Shown: positions 53,098 through 61,989, counted from the stretch's first letter. The stretch is DNA of 64,000 nt from Neobacillus sp. OS1-2 (GCF_030915505.1 NZ_CP133265.1:2880001-2944000); one strand, 5' to 3'. The notes: generated by a model not told the origin, from the letters alone. Numbers and translations: made by a program.

Positions 53098-54864
53098 ATG
53101 GCCGAACATGATGGCGATTGGATCTCGTGGATCTTGGATGCTTTTGAAACAAGAGCGGTTTATCTTTTCCCTGCTCCAGTGAAAGAAATCGGCGGCACGA
53201 AATGGGGATATATTGATGAGAAAGGGAAATTTGTTCTCCAGCCGATATATGATAATGCCAAGGATTTTCAGGATAATGGTTTGGCGAATGTTGAGATGAT
53301 GGATAAATCAGGCCTCATCGATGATAACGGGTATTTTATTGTGAAACCGAAATACGATACGATACAACCGTTTTCAGAAGGAAGGGCAGTCGTCAACGAT
53401 CAGCAGGGGAATAAAGTTATTGACGGAAGTGGTAAGGAAATAACCGAAAGGGCCTATTCTGTCGCATACCCAGAGTATAAAGGTGGACGTTTATTAGTTG
53501 GGGTGACAGATTCGGATGAACAGTACTTGCATGGATTTTTGAATAAGAGAGGCAAAGTGGTTATTCCCCTTATCTATCCATCTGCCAGTGATTTTTCAGA
53601 GGGGAAAGCGGTTGTAAAAACAAAGAGCGGCCTCTACGAACTAATTGATCTTACCGGAAAGGTATTACAATCCTATCCGTTTGCGTTTGTTGATCAATAT
53701 GGCCAAGGTCTTCTTGTATATAAAAAGAGGGAGGATGGAAAATTAGGGTATATCGATGAACAGGGGAAAACAGTCTTGGAGCCTCAGTTTTCAAGTGCAG
53801 AAGCATTTATCGACGACCGCGCTATTGTTGGTTTGACTGTAAAAAATAATCAATATTATGGCGTAATAGATAGAGAAGGAAATTTTTTAATTAAACCAAA
53901 TTATACCAGTATTATGGATCTTGGCGAAAATCGGTTTGCAATTGGGAAAGAACTGGCACCAGAGCAGCCATGCTTAAGATCAATTTACGCGTTAGCAGAT
54001 TCAGATGGCCGGATTCTAACAGGGTTTATTTTTCATGACATGAATCCATTTTCCGATGGGGTGGCTTCTGTTTCTGATGACCAGCATACGTTTTTTATTG
54101 ATAAGAATGGGAAGAGGAAGGTACATCTTCCAATGGTCAGTGGCAGCGGCTGGCTAAGCTTTGACAAGACACTAATCAAGAGTGAAGTTGATAATCGCTT
54201 GGTGTATTTTAATCGAAATAGTGGTGTGGTCTGGAAGCAGGCGACCATTATCCCGCTAAATAATCAGTATTCAGTAATCGAACATAAATACAGACCGAAT
54301 AGGGAATATGTTGTTTATTACCCACAGGTACAAGGAATGGAAAATCCGGCTATGGTTATGGTGAATAAGTCTTTAAAAGAGCTTGCGGGTGTAAAACCCG
54401 TGCCTGCCGGGAAGCAGCTGGAATCCAATTATACTGGTGACTTTGAGGTAACCTTCTACAAGAAGAACTTGCTTGTGATGGAGATAAATGGGTACGATTA
54501 CATGTTTTGTGCTGCTCATGGGATGCCTGTTAAAAAGTATGTTCATATTAATCTTAAGAATGGTTCGATGTATCAGTTGAAAGACTTGTTTAAACTTGGG
54601 AGCCCTTATGTGAAAGTAATAAGTGATATGATTATGGATCAAATTAAAAATAATGAACAATATTCTTCTTATCTTTCTCCTGATGATTACCATGGAATGA
54701 AGGAGGATCAGCCGTTTTTTATTCGTGAGGATGCCCTAAATATTTACTTTAAGCATTATGAAATTGCCTCCTTTGCTGCGGGATCTCCAACCTTTACAAT
54801 CCCCTTCGATGAACTGAAAGATATGATTAATCAAGACGGCGAGTTTTGGAAGTCGTTTCAGTAA
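53098..54864 (+). CDS. WG-repeat protein with DUF3298-like C-terminal domain
   Basis: 588 residues. About eight WG/beta-type repeats (KWGYIDEKGKFVLQPIYD, KLGYIDEQGKTVLEPQF, YGVIDREGNFLIKPNY) fill residues 30-340. The C-terminal 200 residues resemble DUF4163/DUF3298 (RsiV/PdaC-type) ending in FTIPFDELKDMI. Such proteins are usually exported, yet no signal peptide or membrane helix is visible here. The ATG at 53098 follows GGGTG by 6 bases. Function unknown. Confidence 0.8.
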   Translation: MAEHDGDWISWILDAFETRAVYLFPAPVKEIGGTKWGYIDEKGKFVLQPIYDNAKDFQDNGLANVEMMDKSGLIDDNGYFIVKPKYDTIQPFSEGRAVVNDQQGNKVIDGSGKEITERAYSVAYPEYKGGRLLVGVTDSDEQYLHGFLNKRGKVVIPLIYPSASDFSEGKAVVKTKSGLYELIDLTGKVLQSYPFAFVDQYGQGLLVYKKREDGKLGYIDEQGKTVLEPQFSSAEAFIDDRAIVGLTVKNNQYYGVIDREGNFLIKPNYTSIMDLGENRFAIGKELAPEQPCLRSIYALADSDGRILTGFIFHDMNPFSDGVASVSDDQHTFFIDKNGKRKVHLPMVSGSGWLSFDKTLIKSEVDNRLVYFNRNSGVVWKQATIIPLNNQYSVIEHKYRPNREYVVYYPQVQGMENPAMVMVNKSLKELAGVKPVPAGKQLESNYTGDFEVTFYKKNLLVMEINGYDYMFCAAHGMPVKKYVHINLKNGSMYQLKDLFKLGSPYVKVISDMIMDQIKNNEQYSSYLSPDDYHGMKEDQPFFIREDALNIYFKHYEIASFAAGSPTFTIPFDELKDMINQDGEFWKSFQ

Positions 54865-54894
54865 AAAGGCAGGAGTTCGGCCCCCTGCCTTTTT
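54863..54894 (+). terminator. intrinsic terminator
   Basis: AAAAAGGCAGG (54863-54873) and CCTGCCTTTTT (54884-54894), 10-nt loop. Confidence 0.85.
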
Positions 54895-54991
54895 ACTATG
54901 AAATTATTGGCTTCGAAATAGCTGGAAAGGGGTTGGGGTATTGTGAAATAATGGGGAAAACACGATATGATTGAATTAGGGGTGAAATGGG

Positions 54992-55609
54992 ATGAAGATT
55001 TATGATGTTTCAAGAAAACTTGAGAATGGTATGCCTGTATGGCCCGGCGATACTGCGTTTCAATATGTGGTCTCGTGGCCAATGGAAGAAAGCGGCTCAG
55101 TCAATGTAGGTAGTCTTCAATTAAGCGCGCACACGGGAACGCATGTTGATGCTCCTTTTCATTTTGATAACAATGGAAAACGAATCATTGAACTTGATCT
55201 CAATCTTTACATCGGGCCAGCGAAAGTCATAGATATGGGTGGCAAGGAAAGTATTGGCGAAGCTGATTTGCGGGGGGTTAACCTTGATGGATGTAAGAGG
55301 GTGTTATTTCGAACACTTGCGTGGGAAAATCCAAGTGAATTCCCCGAGAAAATTCCTCATATTAAACCGGATTTAGCGCCTTATTTAGCAAGTATTGGGG
55401 TTAAGCTTATCGGCTTGGATGTACCGTCTGTGGATCCAATTGACAGCAAGGAGCTGCCTGCACACCATAGTTTGAATGAAAACGGAATTCACATATTGGA
55501 ATCCCTTATGCTCGACGAAATCGAACCAGGTGACTACGAACTAATCGCCCTGCCGCTGCCACTCGTCGAAGGAGACGGCAGCCCCGTCCGCGCAATCCTA
55601 CGACGATAG
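54992..55609 (+). CDS. kynB: kynurenine formamidase (arylformamidase, KynB-type cyclase family)
   Basis: 205 residues. Hydrolyses N-formylkynurenine to kynurenine and formate in tryptophan breakdown. The zinc-binding HTGTHVDAPFHF motif (about 47-58) and the opening DVSRKLENGMPVWPGD match KynB; the C-terminal LPLPLVEGDGSPVRAI is also typical. No kynA or kynU is in the window, so an orphan role or dispersed pathway is possible. RBS GGGGTG before the ATG. Confidence 0.88.
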   Translation: MKIYDVSRKLENGMPVWPGDTAFQYVVSWPMEESGSVNVGSLQLSAHTGTHVDAPFHFDNNGKRIIELDLNLYIGPAKVIDMGGKESIGEADLRGVNLDGCKRVLFRTLAWENPSEFPEKIPHIKPDLAPYLASIGVKLIGLDVPSVDPIDSKELPAHHSLNENGIHILESLMLDEIEPGDYELIALPLPLVEGDGSPVRAILRR

Positions 55610-55618
55610 TAGATCCGG

Positions 55619-55873
55619 TTAGGCATGTTTTCGTCTGTATATGAACCAGTAGCTTCCGAGGCCAATGATGAATAAGAGACCGACGGATACTGGGACAACA
55701 TAGTCTTTAAATGAGGGTTCTATGGTAGTAGTCTTTTTCGTTCGCACGTTGGCATGATCTGTCCGTACGTTCTCGTTTATTGAAGTAGATTCTTCCGAAT
55801 GCGAATTGGCAAATACATTGGTTCCAAATAGAAAAAACAACAGCGAAGCGATAACAGCAATTTTGCTAAACAT
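55619..55873 (-). CDS. small secreted, C-terminally membrane-anchored protein
   Basis: 84 residues. N-terminal signal peptide (cleavage near NVFANS|HS), a Ser/Thr/Asn-rich extracellular linker, then a C-terminal transmembrane helix and a basic YRRKHA tail, as in cell-surface anchors without an LPxTG sorting motif. ATG 55873 with CGGAG upstream. Unrecognised; converges on kynB. Confidence 0.65.
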   Translation of the reverse strand: MFSKIAVIASLLFFLFGTNVFANSHSEESTSINENVRTDHANVRTKKTTTIEPSFKDYVVPVSVGLLFIIGLGSYWFIYRRKHA

Positions 55874-56056
55874 TATTCTCAACTCCGTTATATTGTTATC
55901 TTGTTGTTGTTCATTCTACCATCATTCACACCCGGTTATATCGAATACCCAGGAATGTTCACAAACCTTTCGAAATTACAAATATATCAATTTTTGCCCA
56001 AATCCAGTATTTCCAAAGCTTTCTAAGCTTTTTCTTAAACTTCTCTCCAATTGAAC

Positions 56057-56099
56057 ATTGATTTATATCAATTCCTTAGGAAAAAAAAGATGGTAAACT
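56057..56099 (+). promoter_or_regulatory. FNR-dependent promoter of the DUF2249 gene
   Basis: ATTGATTTATATCAAT (56057-56072) contains a perfect TTGAT-N4-ATCAA FNR box; TAAACT (56094-56099) is the -10 after 21 bp. Confidence 0.8.
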
Positions 56100-56133
56100 A
56101 AGGCATAAACCATTTCGAAGGGGAGTGTTAGTT

Positions 56134-56382
56134 ATGTTTGAAATAATTGATAAAAAAGCAGTCATGGATATCCGGGAACGTGTTGCAAAGGGGGAACATC
56201 CACGACGGGAAATTTTAAACTTTATTAAAGCGGCACCAGTAGGTACTATTTTTGAAATTCATTTACCACATCGCGGTGAGCCGTTAATCGCCAATTTACA
56301 ATCTTTTGGAATGAACGTGATTGTCAATGAAATCGAACCGATGCATTTTCGCCTAATGGCAGTAAAATTGGATGAGTTTTAG
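56134..56382 (+). CDS. DUF2249-domain protein
   Basis: 82 residues covering one DUF2249 domain (DIRERVAKGEHPRREIL, GTIFEIHLPHRGEPL). These small proteins recur in anaerobic respiration and nitric-oxide-related loci; biochemical role unknown. The ATG at 56134 has GGGGAG 8 bases upstream. A perfect FNR box lies in its promoter. Its stop overlaps that of the convergent FNR-type gene by 4 bp. Confidence 0.82.
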   Translation: MFEIIDKKAVMDIRERVAKGEHPRREILNFIKAAPVGTIFEIHLPHRGEPLIANLQSFGMNVIVNEIEPMHFRLMAVKLDEF

Positions 56383-57083
56383 TCCATTTCGGCCATACTT
56401 TTAAGTTGGTCCAACTCTAGAATTTGTATTTGTCTGCGTCCGTCCATGGCGATTAGCTTTTGGGACATAAATGCTAATAGCTTTCTACTTATTGATTCTG
56501 GAGTTGTCCCGATATACCCCGCTAAATCTTTTTTCGTTATTGGTAATGTAAAGGTACCATTAAAGGCATTCAATTTATCATGAAAAAGGATGAGTGCCCG
56601 CGCAAGCCGCTGTTCGACCTCCATCAAACTTAAGAAGCCAACCGATTCATCTGCTTCATATAAACGATCATTAACAGCCAGTAAAAACCGGTAGGATAAT
56701 TCTGCATTCTTCTCCATCGTCCTAAGGAAATCCCCTTTTTCAATGGAACAAATGACAGTGGGACTCCCAATAACCTCAGCATTTGCATAATGTTTTTCAT
56801 TTCGAAGTAATGAAAATAACCCGAAGAAATCCCCAGGAAACAACAAACGGACAATTTGTTCTTTTCCTTCAGCCGACATTTTCGTTAGCTTTATCAGGCC
56901 TTCATTCACAACAAAAAGTGTTTCGGAACGCTCCCCCTCTTGAAAAATGAATTCACCCTTTAAAAAGTGACGGCTCCTTGTGACATTTTGTAATAGCTGA
57001 AGATCCTCTTTTTTCATCCCTTTAAAAACGGGCACAGATGTGATACATGAAGATCCATGCGAGCAACAGTGATCACAGTTCAT
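56379..57083 (-). CDS. FNR-type oxygen-responsive regulator (Crp/Fnr family)
   Basis: 234 residues. N-terminal Cys set C3, C6, C7, C13 and a central Cys112 in VICSIEKGDF, the position of E. coli FNR Cys122, so a [4Fe-4S] oxygen sensor is likely. Cyclic-nucleotide-like beta roll about 20-130, long dimer helix, and HTH_Crp about 165-225 with recognition helix TTPESISRKL. The E-SIS-R pattern equals the ETISR of E. coli FNR, which reads TTGAT half-sites. That is exactly the box type found upstream of this gene and three others here. RBS GGAGTGG upstream. Confidence 0.92.
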   Translation of the reverse strand: MNCDHCCSHGSSCITSVPVFKGMKKEDLQLLQNVTRSRHFLKGEFIFQEGERSETLFVVNEGLIKLTKMSAEGKEQIVRLLFPGDFFGLFSLLRNEKHYANAEVIGSPTVICSIEKGDFLRTMEKNAELSYRFLLAVNDRLYEADESVGFLSLMEVEQRLARALILFHDKLNAFNGTFTLPITKKDLAGYIGTTPESISRKLLAFMSQKLIAMDGRRQIQILELDQLKSMAEMD

Positions 57084-57118
57084 CCTTCACCACTCCTTCT
57101 AAACATCCTTATAGCTTA

Positions 57119-57161
57119 ATAATATCTGCTTCACAAAAATAATGAAGTGATTTGCATCAAT
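57119..57161 (-). promoter_or_regulatory. FNR-dependent promoter of the FNR-type gene (autoregulation)
   Basis: Minus strand: ATTGATGCAAATCACT (57161-57146), 9 of 10 to TTGAT-N4-ATCAA, then 21 bp and -10 TATTAT (57124-57119). Confidence 0.72.
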
Positions 57162-57172
57162 TTATTATATTT

Positions 57173-57215
57173 CTTGATACAGGTCAATGTTAATGAGAAT
57201 GATTTTCATTAATAT
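57173..57215 (+). promoter_or_regulatory. flavodoxin promoter: FNR box plus Fur box
   Basis: CTTGATACAGGTCAAT (57173-57188) is 9 of 10 to the FNR consensus and is followed after 21 bp by -10 TAATAT (57210-57215). The perfect 7-1-7 Fur box TGAGAATGATTTTCA (57194-57208) occupies the spacer just upstream of the -10. Confidence 0.78.
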
Positions 57216-57242
57216 GAAAGAAAAACATGAGGTGATTCCACC

Positions 57243-57686
57243 ATGAATGCAACCTGTTTAATTGTTTATGCAAGTATGACAGGGAATACAGAAGAAATAG
57301 CCAATCTTATTGCATCAGGCATTCAAGAGGCAGGGGGTACTGTCTCGATAAAGGATATCTTAGAAGTAGATGTTCCAGACCTTCAAGAATATGATGGGAT
57401 ATTATTGGGAGCCTATACGTGGGGAGACGGTGATCTTCCGGATGAGTTTCTCGACTTTTATGATGAAATGGATCAATTGAATTTATCAGGGAAAAGGGCA
57501 GCTGCATTTGGTTCCTGCGACTCTTCCTATGAGCATCGTGGGGGAGCGGTTGATATTCTCACGGAAAAACTGGCAGAACTGGGTGCCGAGCTTGTGCACG
57601 AAGGTTTAAAAATTGACCTTTCTCCAACCACTGCGGAAAAAGAAGAATGTATGAAGTTTGGTCAATCCTTTGTAGAAAAATTTTGA
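57243..57686 (+). CDS. flavodoxin
   Basis: 147 residues. FMN phosphate loop YASMTGNTEEIA (about 9-20), the GAYTWGDGDLPDEF loop stacking the isoalloxazine, and GSCDSSYEHRGGAVD are in place. Short-chain-size flavodoxin of the YkuN/YkuP kind; it substitutes for ferredoxin under iron limitation. The Fur box in its promoter supports that, and the FNR box adds anaerobic induction. Confidence 0.93.
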   Translation: MNATCLIVYASMTGNTEEIANLIASGIQEAGGTVSIKDILEVDVPDLQEYDGILLGAYTWGDGDLPDEFLDFYDEMDQLNLSGKRAAAFGSCDSSYEHRGGAVDILTEKLAELGAELVHEGLKIDLSPTTAEKEECMKFGQSFVEKF

Positions 57687-57701
57687 GAGGATGTGGGGAT
57701 T

Positions 57702-57911
57702 ATGAGTATGATTGAAATCCCATTAAATGATGTGGCCTGCACCGGTTGTATCGGGAAGATAAAAAGACAGATGCAACGAACAAATGGAATAGAAAAAGTA
57801 GAAATTGTATCTGGAACCGGTAAAATCCAAATTAACTTTAATGAAAGCATCATTCAATCGGAGGAAATTAACCGTAACCTAAATAAGATTATACTGCGAA
57901 CATTTGATTAA
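57702..57911 (+). CDS. small HMA-like domain protein
   Basis: 69 residues with a CxxC metal site in VACTGCIGKIK and the beta-alpha-beta pattern of heavy-metal-associated (CopZ-like) domains. Starts 15 bp after flavodoxin, so co-transcribed with it; ATG 57702 is a choice among three close starts. The metal is unknown; co-regulation by Fur hints at an iron- or redox-linked role rather than simple copper resistance. Confidence 0.75.
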   Translation: MSMIEIPLNDVACTGCIGKIKRQMQRTNGIEKVEIVSGTGKIQINFNESIIQSEEINRNLNKIILRTFD

Positions 57912-57915
57912 AGGG

Positions 57916-57939
57916 CTGCCTAAAAAGGCAGTTTTTTTT
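57916..57939 (+). terminator. intrinsic terminator
   Basis: CTGCCT-AAAA-AGGCAG followed by T8. Confidence 0.92.
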
Positions 57940-58006
57940 ATTTGGAATATTTCCCCTAGTTCATTTTTTCGGATATTTATGTCACTTTTTTGGATTGTTG
58001 ATTATT

Positions 58007-58021
58007 ATGAAAGCGTTTAAT
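58007..58021 (+). promoter_or_regulatory. cre-like site upstream of the binding-protein gene
   Basis: ATGAAAGCGTTTAAT agrees with the CcpA operator consensus except at one position, 60 bp before the ATG. Confidence 0.5.
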
Positions 58022-58079
58022 ATTTGATGTAGCAGGAACGAAAGTGGTTTTTATAAAAATAAAAATGGGGGAATGAGTA

Positions 58080-59123
58080 ATGAAGAAAGGGAAATTGTTG
58101 TCCGCAGCATTAGTGGCTGTACTTGGAATTTCGGGAATCTTAACAGGTTGTTCATCAGATGAAAAAACAACAAAGACTGAGACCAGTGTAAGTAAGGAAC
58201 TAGTAGTTTATTCACCAAATCCAATTGAGTTTAATGAGCCTTTGGTAAAAGAATTTGAAGATGAAACAGGAATTAAGGTGGAAGTTATTTCTGCGGGTGC
58301 AGGGGAGCTTTTGAAACGAATTGAATCGGAAGGGGATAATCCTTTAGGGGATGTCATGTGGGGAGGATCTTTATCATCGTTAGATCCATTCAAAGATCAT
58401 TTTGCTAAATATCAATCCAAAAATGAAGACAAGGTTATTGATGACTATAAAAATGATGATGGCTTTATCACACGATTCTCACTCGTTCCAAGTGTCATTA
58501 TGGTCAATAAAAACCTTGCGGGTGAATTAAATATTAGTGGATATGAGGATTTATTGAATAAGCAATTGAAAGGGAAGATTGCGTTTGCAGACCCAGCAAA
58601 ATCATCTTCTTCATTCGAACAAGTTATTAACGAATTATATGCGATGGGCAATGGTGATCCTGAAAAAGGATGGGATTATGTAGGAAAATTAATTGGGAAT
58701 CTTGATCACAAATTATTGAGTGGATCCTCTGCAGTCTACAAAGGTGTAGCAGATGGTGAATACTCTGTTGGGCTTACATTTGAAGAGCCAGTTGTGAATT
58801 ATATGAATGATGGCGCCCCAGTACAGATAGTCTATCCAAAAGAAGGAACAATTGTGAAGCCTGATGGTGCCGCGATTATTAAAGGTGCAAAAAATCTGGA
58901 AAATGCCAAGAAATTCATTGATTTTATTACCAACGAAGAGTCACAAACAATGGTGGCAAATGAGCTAAATCGCCGTCCTGTTCTTTCTACAGTGAAAATC
59001 AAGAAGGATATCGGAATGAAGCCGCTTACGGAAATCAAATTAATTAGTGACGATCAAGCATGGTCAAACAAAAATAAAGAAACCATTCTAGATAAATTTA
59101 AGGATATTTTTACAAGTAATTAA
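58080..59123 (+). CDS. ABC transporter substrate-binding lipoprotein (AfuA/FbpA type)
   Basis: 347 residues. Lipobox LTGC (Cys at about 24) then a type II periplasmic-binding fold: KELVVYSPNP, GDVMWGGSLSS, FADPAKSSSS, GLTFEEPVVNYM. The family is often named iron(III)-binding, but related AfuA proteins bind hexose phosphates, and others phosphonates. The cre-like site and the downstream YesM/YesN-type sensor argue for an organic phosphate or sugar ligand more than iron; this is inference. Confidence 0.85.
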   Translation: MKKGKLLSAALVAVLGISGILTGCSSDEKTTKTETSVSKELVVYSPNPIEFNEPLVKEFEDETGIKVEVISAGAGELLKRIESEGDNPLGDVMWGGSLSSLDPFKDHFAKYQSKNEDKVIDDYKNDDGFITRFSLVPSVIMVNKNLAGELNISGYEDLLNKQLKGKIAFADPAKSSSSFEQVINELYAMGNGDPEKGWDYVGKLIGNLDHKLLSGSSAVYKGVADGEYSVGLTFEEPVVNYMNDGAPVQIVYPKEGTIVKPDGAAIIKGAKNLENAKKFIDFITNEESQTMVANELNRRPVLSTVKIKKDIGMKPLTEIKLISDDQAWSNKNKETILDKFKDIFTSN

Positions 59124-59141
59124 GAATTGAAATCAAACATG

Positions 59142-59176
59142 AAAGAGTATGAGTAGTCAGTGGCTCATACTCTTTT
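59142..59176 (+). terminator. intra-operon hairpin after binding-protein gene
   Basis: AAAGAGTATGAG (59142-59153) pairs with CTCATACTCTTT (59164-59175), followed by TTTAAAA. It parallels the hairpin after the oligopeptide-binding gene at 49082. Confidence 0.8.
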
Positions 59177-59223
59177 AAAATAATCCAAACATCGTAGATT
59201 CATGAAAAAGGAGGTTGTTCAAA

Positions 59224-60333
59224 TTGAGCACATCAATCACATTTGAGCAGGTACGGAAGGACTATGAAAAAAATACGGTAATTCCTGATTTAAATTTAAA
59301 AATAAAACCAGGTGAACTCTTCACATTATTAGGCCCATCAGGCTGCGGGAAAACCACGCTTCTAAGGATGATTGCAGGTTTCCACAGTATTGACGGAGGG
59401 ACGATCTCATTCGATCAGCAAGTAATTAACGATATTCCAGCCCATAAACGGAATATTGGGATGGTTTTTCAAAACTATGCAATTTTTCCCCATATGAATG
59501 TATACAACAATGTTAAATACGGTTTGAAAAACCGGAAGATCAATAAAGAAGAAATGATCAAACGGCTTGACGAAATTATTGAAACGGTCAAAATCACAGA
59601 CTATAAAGATCGCCTTCCTAATCGCTTGTCTGGTGGGCAGCAGCAGCGTGTTGCTTTGGCAAGAGCTATTGTTATTCATCCAAAAGTTCTTCTGATGGAT
59701 GAACCATTATCGAACCTGGACGCAAAGCTTAGAATTGACATGCGCCGTGCCATAAGTGAAATTCAAAAGGAAATTGATATCACGACAGTGTATGTTACTC
59801 ATGATCAGGAAGAGGCATTAGCCATTTCGGATCGAATTGCTGTCATGAAAGACGGGATCATCCAGCAGGTCGGGTATCCAGATACCATTTATTTACGGCC
59901 TATTAATGCATTTGTTGCAACCTTTATCGGCCATTCCAATTTATTCCCAGGGATCATTGAACAGGCTAATGGAGTGAGTTTTCTTCGGATGACAAAAGAT
60001 TATCAGATTGAAATAAAAAATATAACATCAGAAGTTCGTGCTAATGACAAAGTAATGGTCGCAATTCGACCGGAAGAGTTTACGCTATCTGAACGTCAGT
60101 CTGGGATCAGAGCAAGAGTTAAACATCGGAATTTCTTAGGCAAATATATAAATTATGAGCTCGTTTTGGATGATGGACAAAGTATCGAGTTTACACAGGA
60201 TACCAATCAAAAGGATCGGTTCATTCAGTTAGATGATGTAGTTTACTTAGAAGTTATCGCAGAAAAAATTAATATATTCACTGCAGATGGTGAGGAAAGT
60301 CTCATTTCGGGAGTGACCCGTTATGTGGAATAA
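59224..60333 (+). CDS. ABC transporter ATP-binding protein (AfuC/FbpC type)
   Basis: 369 residues. Walker A GPSGCGKT, signature LSGGQQQR, Walker B LLMDEPLSNLD, D- and H-loops (YVTHDQEEAL), then a C-terminal TOBE-type domain (about 280-365). The TTG at 59224 follows AAAGGAGG by 9 bases; the TTG at 59215 abuts it and is rejected. Overlaps the permease by 11 bp. Confidence 0.93.
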   Translation: MSTSITFEQVRKDYEKNTVIPDLNLKIKPGELFTLLGPSGCGKTTLLRMIAGFHSIDGGTISFDQQVINDIPAHKRNIGMVFQNYAIFPHMNVYNNVKYGLKNRKINKEEMIKRLDEIIETVKITDYKDRLPNRLSGGQQQRVALARAIVIHPKVLLMDEPLSNLDAKLRIDMRRAISEIQKEIDITTVYVTHDQEEALAISDRIAVMKDGIIQQVGYPDTIYLRPINAFVATFIGHSNLFPGIIEQANGVSFLRMTKDYQIEIKNITSEVRANDKVMVAIRPEEFTLSERQSGIRARVKHRNFLGKYINYELVLDDGQSIEFTQDTNQKDRFIQLDDVVYLEVIAEKINIFTADGEESLISGVTRYVE

Positions 60334-61978
60334 ATGGACTAGAAAACTAGACTTTTGGAATTCCGTGACATTGCTTGTATTTTTATTTTTTGCTGTGTTT
60401 TTAATTTATCCGCTTGGAGCGTTGTTACTAGGAAGTTTCCAAGGAAACGATGGCTCATTTACATTTGAACATTTTCAAACCTTTTTTGAGAAAAAATATT
60501 ATTATCAATCATTGCTCCATAGTTTCGCAGTCACCATATGCGTGACAATCCTGGCTATCGCTTTGGGGGTGCCTCTTGCCTATTTAATGTCGACGCTGAG
60601 AATTCGCGGCAAGGGACTTATCGAAATATTAATTATTATTTCTGTATTGTCGCCGCCATTTATTGGAGCCTATTCATGGATTCTTTTATTAGGCCGAAGC
60701 GGTGTCATTTCAAGATTTTTTCTGGAGCATTTTAATGTAACGATCCCTAGTATCTACGGGTTTGGTGGGATTCTATTGGTTTTTACCTTAAAGTTGTTCC
60801 CGTACATCTATTTATATGTTTCTGGAGCTCTTAAAAAAATGGATTCCTCTTTAAGTGAAGCGGCTGAAAGCTTAGGAGTGACAGGAATTAGAAAGGTTAC
60901 AACGCTAATCTTGCCGCTGATTCTGCCAACAGTTTTAGCAGGCGCCATGCTGGTTTTTATGAATTCCCTTGCTGACTTTGGGACTCCAATGCTAATTGGA
61001 GAAGGTTATTCGACCATGCCTGTGCTAATCTACTCAGAATTTATTAGTGAGGTAGGCGGTGATGCACACTTTGCCGCGGCTCTTGCAACTATAATGATTT
61101 TTATTACAACCTTTATATTTATTGGTCAAAAATATTTTATCAATAAGAAATCATTCGAAATGAGTTCGCTTCGCCCTATTCAACCTGAGAAAGCAAAAGG
61201 AATGAAAAACCTTTTTGCCCATTTGTTTATTTATGTTATTGTGGGATTAGCCATCATTCCACAAGTCATGGTTATCTATACGTCATTCTTAAAAACCAGA
61301 GGTGCCATGTTTATTGACGGTTATACATTGGAAAGTTACCGCAGAGTAATCGAACGTATGGGTGATTCCATTTTAAATACGTATATCTACGGAATCATTG
61401 CGTTAGCAGTTATCATATTATTGGGGATGCTCATTTCGTATGCATCTGTAAGAAGAAAAAACTTCTTAACCTCTTTTATTGATACGATTGCCATGTTCCC
61501 TTATATAGTTCCAGGCTCAGTATTGGGGATTACGTTGCTACTTGCCTTTAACAAATCGCCGTTACTATTAAGTGGAACGGCAGCTATTTTAATTGTTTCC
61601 TTTATTATTCGCCGGCTTCCATATACGATGCGATCAAGTGCTGCCATTATTTATCAGTTGAGTCCCAGTATGGAAGAAGCATCAATTAGCTTAGGTTATT
61701 CTCCCATGAGGACGTTTATTAATATTACTGCTAGGTTAATGATGCCAGGTGTTTTAGCTGGTGCTCTATTAAGTTGGATTACGGTCATCAATGAACTTAG
61801 TTCGTCGATTATTTTATTTACTGGAAAGACTAGAACCATGTCTGTTGCAATCTATTCGGAGGTCATTAGGGCAAGCTATGGTACTGCCGCAGCACTTTCC
61901 ACAATTCTCACAGTCACTACGGTAATCTCACTTTTGATTTTCTTCAAAGCAACAGGTTCGAAAGAAGTAAACCTATAA
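60323..61978 (+). CDS. ABC transporter permease, fused two-domain (AfuB/FbpB type)
   Basis: 551 residues, about twelve helices in two homologous halves. Each half has its own EAA loop: EAAESLGVTGIRKVTTLILP in the first and EEASISLGYSPMRTFINITA in the second. A single fused permease gene is the FbpB/AfuB pattern. It is followed by a weak terminator and then the two-component genes. Confidence 0.92.
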   Translation: MWNKWTRKLDFWNSVTLLVFLFFAVFLIYPLGALLLGSFQGNDGSFTFEHFQTFFEKKYYYQSLLHSFAVTICVTILAIALGVPLAYLMSTLRIRGKGLIEILIIISVLSPPFIGAYSWILLLGRSGVISRFFLEHFNVTIPSIYGFGGILLVFTLKLFPYIYLYVSGALKKMDSSLSEAAESLGVTGIRKVTTLILPLILPTVLAGAMLVFMNSLADFGTPMLIGEGYSTMPVLIYSEFISEVGGDAHFAAALATIMIFITTFIFIGQKYFINKKSFEMSSLRPIQPEKAKGMKNLFAHLFIYVIVGLAIIPQVMVIYTSFLKTRGAMFIDGYTLESYRRVIERMGDSILNTYIYGIIALAVIILLGMLISYASVRRKNFLTSFIDTIAMFPYIVPGSVLGITLLLAFNKSPLLLSGTAAILIVSFIIRRLPYTMRSSAAIIYQLSPSMEEASISLGYSPMRTFINITARLMMPGVLAGALLSWITVINELSSSIILFTGKTRTMSVAIYSEVIRASYGTAAALSTILTVTTVISLLIFFKATGSKEVNL

Positions 61979-61989
61979 ATTTGATAGGG

